A stretch of DNA of 64,000 nucleotides, taken from the NCBI GenBank assembly GCA_947471745.1, contig CANJKZ010001154.1, positions 322,501-386,500 of the forward strand, read 5' to 3'. Positions 42,778 to 52,437 of the stretch are shown in pieces (the stretch's first letter is position 1; the number at the start of each line of letters is the position of its first letter). Under the pieces are notes generated by a model. The model did not search any database, was not told the DNA's origin, and worked only from the letters and a program-made list of their open reading frames with translations. The translations under genes were made by a program, and so were the position numbers. Origin of the DNA: Closterium sp. Naga37s-1. Its lineage: Eukaryota; Streptophyta; Zygnematophyceae; Desmidiales; Closteriaceae.

Positions 42778-45700
42778 GGCGGTGGCGATGGGAGCACCCG
42801 CACGTGGATGGCGTCACGACTCCGAGCCGCGGGTGTGAACCTGAAGAGCCGGTGGACTGCCATGGTCGGCGGCGGTAGCGGCGGGAGAGGTGGAGGTGGC
42901 GGTGGTGCGTTGTGGCGACGACAGGCGATACCAATTGACGACGACGATGCCGCGACGGCCGCGCTGGTGACTCCCATTCCCCGCCCCGCGGCTGCCGCGA
43001 CGATCGACATCAGCGCTACGTCAGCAGGAGGCGCGCCGTTTGAGGCGCGCGGAGAGGCCGTGAACGCAGCAGGGGGGGTGGGGATACGAGAGGGGCAGGA
43101 AAGCGCCAAGGGGGGTGCGGAGATTCCGAGACCGTATTATGCGGAGGAATTGAGGGATGGCGCGGAGCAGAACGGCGATGGACGGCGCGGCCCGTTGAAA
43201 TCAATGGACTCGTCGCGGTCGCACGATGCAACGCCGCACGAAAATGCGTCGCTTGAAACCTCGCATGACTCATCGCACGATGAGTCGCATGGCGACGTAT
43301 GGGACGCGGAAGCGGACCCCATGATGCGCGCGCGCATAGTGCCTGGCGACGAGCTGGACGCGGCGCTTGCGCACATGGACATGCGGCGGCCCGTGATGGT
43401 GAATTTAGCGAACGACGCGTTCCACGCGATGCTGCTCAACTGGTGGTTCCACGTGTCGGAGACCGCAAGCATCCCGAACGTTCTCGTCGGCGCGCTGGAC
43501 CGAAGCACCGCCGAGGTAATTCTTCATCTTCACAACTTTTTTTTTTTTTTTTTTACGTCTTCAATCACATTGTCGTTTTACCGTAACGCTCTCGTGCGAG
43601 CGCTAGACCGACGTACGACGGAGGTAACTGTATGCATGCTGACGTGTCGAGTTCTACTACAAGTGCATAGTAACGGACGCTTCACTACAGTGAAGTACGC
43701 CAGGTTGTGCTGCACGCTTGCTTTCTTCCCCAAAGGGTTTCGAGTTGCGGGGGCATGGAAGGGTGACTTGTTTGTGGCCCAACAAAATGTTCCGGCGGGG
43801 AAAAACCTTGGGATTGCCCCTATTCCAGGCCTACCAACCTCCAGTTCTCCCATTTTTTAATCTTGCTCGGAAGAATCTTCTTTCCCCCGATCTCTTCCAA
43901 TCTAGCGGTCGTCTCCTTTCTCTAGCTTCTTGACGCGAACCGTCGCATTCACCGTCTTTTGCAGCCTCGCCGTCGCTTTCCTTCCGCCTACTTCTCTCTG
44001 TCGCGGTCTCCGGCACTGCTGTCTATCCACACAGATTCCCGCACCGCAGTGCGTTTAGGCTCACCGCTTAGCAATGGGAACCATTTTCTTAGGAACCGAT
44101 TTTCCGATGCTTCGCTTCAAGCACAACCAGGTTTCCACGCGTTTAGCTGTTATATTATACCATGTAGTACATGCGCGTTGCGCGTTTCCGTTAAAGATAG
44201 GTGTCAGCTTTTGCCGATCATGCGATGACGTGGCGACTGCTATCATAGGATAACACTCTTCCTTCCTTGACATGCGCGCCCACCCTCATTCTTGCTCCCC
44301 TCAACCCCCCTTCCCCTAACCTCATTCTAGCTTTCCCAACTTCCTTTTTTCCTCCTCCCTGCTTGAGCTCCGCCATTCCCTCCTTTCCATCCATCCTTTC
44401 CCCTTCCCCACTCTCCTCTCCCCCTTTCCTTTCTCCTTACTCCCTTCCCCCCTTCTCCGCATTGCCCCCCTTCCCCATTCTCCCCGTCTCCCCCCTTCCC
44501 CGCTTCCCGCCTTCTCCCCCATCGCCCCCTCACCTTCGCCCGCCACCAGTTATGCAGGCAGCGCGGCATCCCGCACGTGCATCTGCGCACGGGGCTCCCG
44601 TCAGACGACTTCCGCGCGGACGCGGGCACGTTCCAGCGCATGGGCGTGTGCAAGACGGCGCTGCTTACAGCGCTGCTAGAGCGCGCACGCGACGTGGTGC
44701 TGTCGGACACAGACGTGGTGTGGCTGCGCGACCCCTATAACGAGCTGTACCTGGGGGCCATGCGCCATGCGGATGTCATGGTGTCCTCTGACTCGCTCTC
44801 GCATGCTAATGACGAGGCCAGGTGAGCTGCTGCGCCCGTGTGGAGGCTGTGTGGTGGGGAGCAGTGGGGATGGGAGCGGTGGGGTGGGGAGCGGTGGGTT
44901 ATGGGAGTGTACGATGGGTGGTGGCATGTGGGTGCTTGTGGGAATGATTTACCTTGGAATCCCTGCTCCTTGCTCCCCGTTCCCCCTCTGCTTCCTTTCC
45001 CTTCTTTCTGCTCTCTGCTTCCTTCTCCCACTCTTCCCATCACACCCCCTCTCCTCTACCCCTCTCCCATCACAGACCCCCTCTTCCCCCTCTTCCCCGT
45101 TCTCCCCTTTCTCCCCCTTCTCTTTCTCCCTTTTCTCCCGCTTTTCTGCTTTCTCCCCCTCCTCCTCCTCCTTTTTCCCTCTTCTCCCCATTCCCCTCCT
45201 TATCTCACTTCCAGCCTTCTCCCCATCTCCTCCTTTCTCCCTCCCCCCCTTCCCCCCCCCCCAGCCTGCATGTGGATCCACTGAACAACACGGGCGAGGA
45301 GGGGGCGTGGTACCGGGGGGCGACGGCGCGGGGCAAGGAGGTGTTTGGGAACGCGTACGAGCACGCATTCAACACGGGCGTGCTGCTGCTGCGAGCACGC
45401 CCCCACATGCTGCAATTCGCCCTCGCCTGGCACCACGCCATGAGGTCTGTCTGTCCGCTCCCCCTCTGCTCTGAGTCCGCTCCCACAGTCAAATATTCAC
45501 GAAGCCATATTGGGCACATTGGGCATGTCGGGCATGTCTCTCTCTACATGTGCTACCGGACCCATGCACTTGTTGTTTGTGCTTGTGAACATTCATCTTT
45601 CCTTTTGCTGCACATTCAGCCCCACTGCCTCCTCTCCTTACCTCTCCTCTCCATACCAATCCTCCCTTTACCTCTCGTCTCTGCCCGCCGTGGCACCAGG

Positions 45701-48591
45701 ACCAAGGGAGCGAGCGAGGGGTGGGAGAGCCTGTGGGGCGACCAGCATGCGTTCAACCTGCTGCGTTACCAGATGTTCCCCATCCGCGTCGTCACCTCTC
45801 CCCTGCACCAACCCACCACTGCCGCTGCTGCCACCACCACAGGGAGCTCTCAGCAGCAAGGCGTCCTCCCCATCTCCACCCCGCCCTTCTTCCCTCTCAC
45901 ACTGGCCCGCCACCATGGGGAGCAGCGGTCAGCACACAGCACAACAAACAGTGCAGAGAGCGGTGCGGTGGAGAGCAGTGCAGCAGTGGCGGCGAGCAAC
46001 CGTGTGATCTGAGCGTTCAACGGGCAGCTGCGCGTGGCTATCCTGCCGCTCGCCCTCGTGCCCAACGGCCACGTGTTCTTCGTGCAACAACCGCACGGCT
46101 CCCCGCACCAGCACGCAAGTCCCGAGGGGCAGGCGCAGCCGCAACTGCAGCAGGAACTACAGCAGCAGCAGCAGCAGCATGTGCCTGTGCCTGTGCGCGT
46201 GCCTCTGCCTCCCCCTCTGGCAGTACACAACACGTTCCAGTTCCACCACGCGCTGGGCAAGGCTGCTCGCTTCCGAGAGGCTGGGCTGTGGGCCGTGGAC
46301 CCCCCCGAGTGAGTGGCTAGGGAGGGAAGAGGGCTGTGGGTGTGGGTGGGATGAATGTGCTGCACTAGCTTGTATCCTGAGTGTGAAGTGGCTGTGGGTT
46401 GTGGAGTGGACCCTCTCGCATGAGTTGGGGCTATCTGGGAGGAGCCTGTGTGTGGGCTTCATCTGGTTTGGGGTGATGGCTGTGGTATGGGTTTACTATG
46501 GGGGATGGGCGTAGGAGGCGTTATTGCGGCAGTGGCAGTCAAGGAGGGCATGGCTGCATGGATGCACGGGGATGTGCTTGTTATTCTGGACTGGTGATCT
46601 AAACCATGCCTGGTGTTTCATGCGTGTGCTGATGTGTATGTGTATGTGTGTGTGCATGTGCTTATGCATGTGCGTGTCTTTGTGCGTCTGCATGTGCATG
46701 TGCATGTGTGTGTGTGCATGTGCCGTGCATGCAGGTACTACGAGGAGGGCAACTACCTGAGCATGGAGTACAGCACACCGCCATGGATCCATGCCATGGA
46801 GCCCGGCATGCTCAGACACCAGGCCGCCATGGAACACTTCTATGTATGTACGCCCCATGCCATGCCATGCTTGCCATGCTTGCCATGCGGTGTCATGCGG
46901 TGTCATGCCGTTCTGTGCCGTACCGTGCAATGCCATGCCCATGCCCTGCCATGTTATGCCTAAATCTTCTCGTTCACACGATGCTATGCACTCTTCCTTT
47001 GTCAAAATCCCTAAACCACAACCACCACCACATCCTCATGCATTCCCCCACCACTTCCCACTTCCCACTCCCCCACCCCTCCCCCTCTCTGTCCTCCCGC
47101 TCTCCGTCCTCGCCCAACCCCTCCCCTCCGCCCCTCCCCACAGCACGTGGCACAGAAGGCCTTCGCCCTGGCGTGGCTCCTCTCCCGCAAGCTCATCCTC
47201 CCACGCGTCACCTGCTTCTGCGACCGCTGGTGGGACTCCCTGTCGCACCCGTGCCGCGCGCCCGGCAGCGACCGCGACCCGCCGTTCGTGTGCCCCCTGG
47301 ACTACCTCATCTCGCCGCTCTACTGGGGCAGCAACGCCACCGACATGGTGTATCGGCCTGCGTCGTTTTTAGAAGACCCGCGCACCAGTGAAGAAATCAA
47401 GGCGTCAAGGTGGGATGGAGGGGTGGTGGGGAGAGGTGGAGGGTGGTGGGGGATAATGCTGGATGGTGGGGAGGGTGGAGTGGCAGACTGGGTTGGGAGG
47501 GAGGGGACAAGGGTATGGGTGTTGTTAATGTTGTGTGTGTAGGAGGGAGGCGGAAGGGGCGGTGGTGGCAGTGTGCATGAAATGTAACTCATCTGAGTGA
47601 GCGCTCTGTTGCTGCTCTTCCTGTCCTGACCTGAACCACCATGCGCATTACGCACATTGTTGTTCTGGTGCGTCCTCGTGCTTCCTTTCTGTGCAGACGC
47701 TATGTGTCCATAGACTACCCAGATGCCTCGTCCCTGCACCACCACAACCAACAACCTCATCGCCAGCTCCAGCAGCAGCAGCAGCATCAAGAACACCTAA
47801 TGCCGCACCAGCAGCAGCAGCAGCAGCCACCGGACCCGCTGTCAGTATACGGGGAGCTGCGGCTGCCAATGAACGCCACAGACAAGGAGGTGCTAGCCGT
47901 GCTGGGGCAGCCGCACGTGCATGAAGTGCGTGTGCTGCACTTACTGCACCCCCACGACACCTTCTGCAGGTCAGTGCGGGTGTGGGTGCAGTGGGAGCAA
48001 TGCAAGTACGGGGTTAGCTGTGGGGGCGATGCGGGCTGGCGATAGGTTGTGGCAAGGCAATGCGAGCTTGTGAAGGGGCTTGCAGATGGACACAACACAC
48101 GCTACCCACCTGCAAAGCACACGTGCTCTGCTCTCCAGTGCACGCTAGCACACGCACGTGCTCTCCAGGTGTGTTTCTAGCCGAGTCAGCTCAAAGCATG
48201 CTTGCCAAGGGGCTTGCATATGCACAACAACACCAGCCACGTTCTCCCCGCTTCCTCTCTAACACCAGTCCATTCTCCGCACCTTTTACTCCTCCTCCAG
48301 CCAACCAACCAACCTCACTCACTCTCTCTGTCTCCTTGACCTCTCAAGACAGTCCACACCATCCAGGTTCACTTTCCTTTCCAACTCTCCCTCCCCCTGT
48401 CTCTTCTCTCCCCTTGCACGCCTCGCTCCCTCGCACCTCCCAGGTTCGTCGGCCAAAGGGACGCAGAGGCTTTTGATGCGTACACGTGGCAGTTCTTTTC
48501 TCAAGACTGGTGCTGCACACCCAACCATGAGACTCGCACCTTCTCCATCCCCCCTATAGTAGACATCTCTTTCGCAGAGAGGCTGAAGTAG
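41914..48591 (+). CDS. GT77/XEG113-like arabinosyltransferase, eight exons, one in-frame TGA
   Basis: Inferred exons 41914-43515, 44550-44821, 45265-45444, 45700-46308, 46735-46843, 47144-47409, 47697-47969 and 48444-48591 all have GT...AG borders and compatible phases, and total 3,459 nt (1,152 aa plus TAG). Residues 84-108 form one hydrophobic anchor after basic residues (type II, Golgi-like). A low-complexity stem with a Gly run follows. The nucleotide-sugar transferase domain starts near residue 490 (VNLANDAFHAMLLNWW, VLVGALD), with the metal-binding DTD in VVLSDTDVVWLRDP (44706-44714), then GDQHAFN, FNGQLRVAILPLAL, VHNTFQF, and a C-terminal LSRKLILPRVTC...FVCPLDYL region as in XEG113. 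That family adds arabinose to hydroxyproline-rich wall proteins; the substrate here is inferred. TGA at 46010-46012 lies in exon 4 just before the conserved AFNGQLRV; it may be a nonsense mutation, a sequencing error or part of a missed intron. Exons 4 and 7 carry Gln/His-rich insertions. Confidence 0.82.
43466..43631 (+). other. Duplicated exon-1 end and splice donor
   Basis: The end of exon 1 with its donor (about 43470-43520, CTCGTCGGCGCGCTGGACCG...GAGGTAATT) is followed 108 bp later by a diverged copy (about 43578-43628, CTCGTGCGAGCGCTAGACCG...GAGGTAACT). Both GT sites are in the same phase and the intervening frame is open, so use of the second donor would add 36 codons, including a Phe run from the poly(T) at 43538-43554. 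Confidence 0.7.
44280..44549 (+). other. Extreme polypyrimidine tract before exon 2
   Basis: About 250 bp of nearly pure C/T ends at CGCCACCAG, the exon-2 acceptor. Similar tracts precede exon 3 (44960-45264) and exon 6 (47040-47143). These explain long Ser/Pro-rich pseudo-frames on the plus strand and Gly/Glu-rich ones on the minus strand. Confidence 0.75.
46620..46730 (+). repeat. (TG)n/ATG-rich microsatellite in intron 4
   Basis: Alternating TGTGTATG and TGCATGTG words run up to the exon-5 acceptor GCATGCAG. Low complexity; no other function seen. Confidence 0.75.
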
Positions 48592-49231
48592 AGGCCGGCC
48601 GGTCAGGGGCTGAATGTCGGGTCGACCGACCAGCAAGGGGGTGATCGAGATCCTGTTCGGCGTGAACTTGAAGTAACCATAGCTCGGCGCGATTCCTTCC
48701 GCAGTCACATGGGTCGCCGACATCGGCGACAAACCGCTAGGTCGACCTCCGACGTCGCCTCCAGCCGCCGACGACCGCATCCCTCGCGCCTAAACGCCGC
48801 CGAATTCACCGGCGTGATCACATCTCGCTGCCACGACGACGTGCCTCCCGCACTGCTGCCGACTTGGTCACCACCGGCGTTGACGCCCACGTCAACGCCG
48901 CCTTCGTCATTCACCGGCAGGCCCTCAGATTCGTTATGGGGCTGTCTGATTTGTCAGACTTAGTCCACATTTTTAGTCTGATCAATCAGACTTGGTAAAA
49001 AAAAAAAAAATCTGAATTTTCAGAGTTCAAGAGTACAAAAGTCTGATTACCGTACCAGGGCTTCAGATTCGTTTTGGGCCACCCTTAGTAATCAGGGTTC
49101 TAGGTATAGTCAACCTTGATGCATAGGGTATTTTTTTTTCCCTTACAAATGCAGGGTAAAAAAACAGTTAGTCTGTTTAGGCAGGGTATTTTACAAAACT
49201 ATCCTATATGAGAATGCTAAAATACTCAAGT
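48592..49231. other. Downstream region with interspersed short repeats
   Basis: 48592-48960 is GC-rich with several GTCGACC words. 48940-49200 is AT-rich with repeated CAGATTCGTT (twice) and GTCTGATT-like words and a 14-A run (about 48997-49010). I see no polyadenylation signal that clearly ends the upstream gene and no coding frame with recognisable homology. Confidence 0.45.
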
Positions 49232-49305
49232 TCAACGGTTAGCGGTTCAGCTGGTTCGATTACGCATTAGATCTGCAAGCGCGCAGGTTCGAATCTCACT
49301 GTTGG
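49232..49305 (+). tRNA. tRNA-like sequence (possible SINE head or decayed tRNA)
   Basis: A 74-nt stretch has ends that pair as a 7-bp acceptor-like stem (TCAACGG with CTGTTGG, two wobbles), an A-box-like AGCTGG block and a GGTTCGAATC B box at the right distance. The anticodon and T stems pair poorly, so it is unlikely to be a functional tRNA. A tRNA-derived SINE or pseudogene is more likely. Confidence 0.25.
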
Positions 49306-50191
49306 GATCACTTTGCAGTGGCCTGTATAGTGTTTCATCTCGCTACGGAGCACTCGGTCCCGGTATAGCTGGGATTGTACACTGTACAGTCAGATTAATG
49401 TGTTCCTTATGCTGTTTTTCAAGGGTATTGAAAAGCTTACATTTTCTCGCCTAGGGTAAGAAATCCATTACCCTGCCTGTGAAAGGGTAACTGAAAAAAG
49501 CGGCCGCCAATCAGTGCAAAAAGGGTATTTTACCCTGATAACGAGAGGCCTGCTGATTACCCAGAGTTCACATCAGTAGGGAAGCTGATGGATCAGCCTA
49601 AAACGAGGTGGAAATTGCGCCGCGCGACACTGCTGTCACTGTTTCAGCTTGACTGACAGGACTGAACTGTACTTGCAGCACTCATCGCAACTGTTAGTGC
49701 AAATTTCGCACAGGACTACCAGAGTAGGTACCAGCTAAAACGCTCCTGGATCAGAGTACAATCTGAGAAAAAGGCTGAAAAATCAGATAAGGCCTACATA
49801 AAAAAAAAAAAAAAAACTCTAAGAGTCAATTAAAAAGAAGGCTGAAATATCATACCTTTTTAGGCAAATCAGAGAAATTTCTCTGACTTCTAGAGCCTTG
49901 TTCACCGGTCGAGGAGAGGCTGGTCGAGCAGGGTGCTCCTCTGCCCACACTGAGCAGATGCCTGCCTCGATGACCGCCAACGGTAGGTTTGGCCCGTATT
50001 CGTTGGCCTCATGGCGTCTCCTCGCGTCCTCCAGTTGTGCTTCCAGGGTGTCCACCATATCTGTGTCACCTACGGCGCCTACCATAGTGACTACTGCACA
50101 GCTAATGACCTACGAACACGAATTAGATAAGTGACAACTACGTCGACCTGGCTGAAAAGTAAGTCGTGTGCCGTCCACGCTCACCTCACCA
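49306..50191. other. AT-rich spacer with an unassigned minus-strand frame
   Basis: It contains GGGTA/TACCC words that form short inverted repeats (49450-49545), a run of about 17 A (49801-49817) and an 88-codon minus-strand frame (50085-49819: MVGAVGDTDMVDTLEAQLED...). The frame is charged and helix-prone but has no family I recognise, and could be a retroelement gag remnant. Confidence 0.4.
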
Positions 50192-51100
50192 TGCGGAGAT
50201 AACTCTATCAACGGGAGCTAGACTACGGGCTAGGCACGGGGTAGGAGGGATCTTTGAGTTCATTCCTTTAGTCGTTCTCTAGCACTTGTGCTTTCACTGG
50301 GCAAAACCGCAAGAGTTTTTCTAGCAGAAGTTGAGAACAATCATAGCAACAACATTGGCATACAAAACTACATCGGAATTAGCAAAGTTGCTGGTCGACT
50401 TCCAGCACAGCACGGCCGGCCGCGTGCCAGCATGACTTGGTCGACCGCGCTCCAGCAGAACAAAGTCGCGGCTTGCCAACGTTGCAAGTCCACGGTGTGC
50501 CAACCTGCAGCAAGTCTGCTGCAGAGCGTTGCACCCGCAGAACAACGGTGCACCTGCTTCGCAGGTGCGTGCAACAGGTTGGAGCTCCACGTCTTGTCAC
50601 GAGCACAGCGCAGACGCCTGGCAGACTCCACGCCAACGACAGCGCCCACCAGCCACGTCGACCTCGGGATACCACTTCCGAGGTCGGCCTCGCAAAAACC
50701 ACCCCGACGAACTTCGCACACATCGCCCGGGTATCCCGGTCGACCGGGCAACCTCGCCTGGTCGACCAGCTCAGTCCGTCGCCGACTACCCGTGACCGGC
50801 GTCCCCAATGTCGGCTCCAGCTGGTCGACGCCCGGCGTCCTCCCAGGTTGACCCACTGGCCCAGCGCCATCTTGCTCGGCGCCCAGCTCCCCTAATCAGG
50901 TCGACGTCGGCGCCCCCTTCGTCGACCACTAGAACTCGGCGCCCAGAAGTCGGCGCCCTTCGCAGTGGCCCCCGTGCAGGTCGACCTCCTCGTCGACCAG
51001 CTAGCCCACTGCTGCAGGTCGGCTGCACTCCCCCACACACCCGACCATGAGGTCGGCTCCGCCCAAGCGAGGACGTGGCCTAACACAACTCCCGTTGACA
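50192..51100 (-). repeat. 3' LTR of Copia-C
   Basis: Minus strand TGTCAACGGGAGTT...AGTTATCTCCGCA. Related to the solo LTRs at 31101-32326 and 61188-62202, and rich in GTCGAC words. CTCCC...GCCGTG next to 51100 read on the minus strand is the polypurine tract. Confidence 0.85.
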
Positions 51101-51199
51101 CTCCCTTGCCGTGTTCACGCTTGGGCCCCAGCCCACACGACAGGACCTCTCAGAGAATAGCTCGTCGACGTGCACCCAACACACAGCACGTCGGTCACC

Positions 51200-52437
51200 G
51201 CACCAGCCATGCAAGAGGGCATGGCACCTACTGCTGCACGTCGTTGCCGCCGTCGCCCACGTGCGCACTTGGCCGATTGCAATGGAGCACCGGTTGAAGG
51301 CCGGATAGTGCAGCGCCTTCGTCAGGAAGTCGACCGGCTGCTCAACAGTCGGAATGTTTTTTAGCGAAAACTTTCCGCGCTTCACCATGTGCTGCAGCCA
51401 GGCCTGTCGCCGCTCCATGTGCTTGAGGTTGCCCGTCAACCCCATGCCCTCGGCGACTGTGATGGCCGACTTGTTGTCCACACGAAGGACCGTCGGCGTC
51501 CCGGCGTCCAGCTGTCGGAACTCTGCAAGGAGGAAGCGAAGGCGTCATCCCTCCTTGCCGGCTTCAGTGGCCGCCACGTACTCCGACTCGGTCAATGACA
51601 GCGTCGCGCACTTGATGCACTGGCTCAACCAGGAGACCGCGGCTCCTCCGTAGACGAACACGTAGCCTCCCGTGCTCGTCCGATTCTGCTTGTCGCCGGC
51701 GTCGTAGGCGTTCACGTAGCCGTCCAGCTTCAGCGACTCTGGTCCACCGCCGAACTCCAGGGCGGTGTCACGCGTGATGGCGAGGTAGACGAGGCAGCGG
51801 TCGACCTCGGGCCAGTGCTGGTCGCTCCTCACCATGAGACCGCTACCCAGCCTGCTGCAGGCGAAGACGATGTCCGGCCTCGTCGTTGTCGCCACAAAGT
51901 GCAGCGAGCCGACCTTCTTCCGGTGCTCCTCCTCCTGGCGCTCCTGTGCCTCCTCGTCATCCAAGGTGAGCTCGGCGTAGGTGTCGACCGAGACCGGCGT
52001 CTTAGGGGTGCGCCCGGTCTGCTCCTCGTTGAGAAACCGCCTACGCAGCTTGTCGGTGTAGCCCTGCTGGTGCAACCACAGCTTCCTCGCCGGCCTGTCG
52101 CGCACGATCTCCACCCCGAGGTACTTCTGCAACGGCGATATCTCACGCAGCTCAAAGGCGGCCTCCAGCAGTTCCTTCAGCTCCTTCAGCATCGCGGCAC
52201 TACTGTTGGCGGCGAGCAGATTGTCGACGTAGACCAGCACCCAGCAGGCCACCTTGTCGTCGCTGACCTTGAAGTAGAGTGCCGTGTCGACCTGTCTCTT
52301 CTTCTAGCCGACGCCGACCAGCACGTCGTTGAGAGCCTTGTACCACAACAGCGGTGACTGCTTTAGCCCGTAGAGGCTCTTCAGCAGCTTGCACATCCGG
52401 CCGGTCCCGTCGTTGAAGTAGGCCGGCTGGTACATGC
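51200..52437 (-). pseudogene. pol: Copia-C reverse transcriptase and RNase H fragment
   Basis: One frame: MYQPAYFNDGTGRMCKLLKS, LYGLKQSPLLWY, then the catalytic box as YVDN (near 52220) instead of YVDD, LQKYLGVEIVRD, and RNase H (NAYDAGDKQNRTSTGGYVF, LSLTESEYVAATEAGKEG, RVDNKSAITVAEG, LTGNLKHMERR). TAG at 52304-52306 and TGA at 51545-51547 interrupt it; the TGA occupies a conserved Trp position. The motifs are those of Copia but distinct in sequence from families A and B. Confidence 0.85.

Larger units (their letters stand above)
50192..52437 (-). mobile_element. Copia family C element, 3' half only
   Basis: Minus strand: partial RT, RNase H, purine tract (GGCAAGGGAG) and a complete 909-bp 3' LTR. 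The 5' half (gag, protease, integrase, RT N-terminus, 5' LTR) is missing because the 42-bp minisatellite starts inside the RT. Without the other end no target duplication can be checked. Confidence 0.85.

Noticed and set aside
41892..43109. 405-codon minus-strand frame opposite exon 1
   Set aside because: It is a shadow of the GC-rich exon 1, which has a membrane anchor and continues in phase into the conserved transferase domain.
44949..45368. Minus-strand Lys/Glu/Gly-rich frame
   Set aside because: Antisense of the polypyrimidine tract of an intron.
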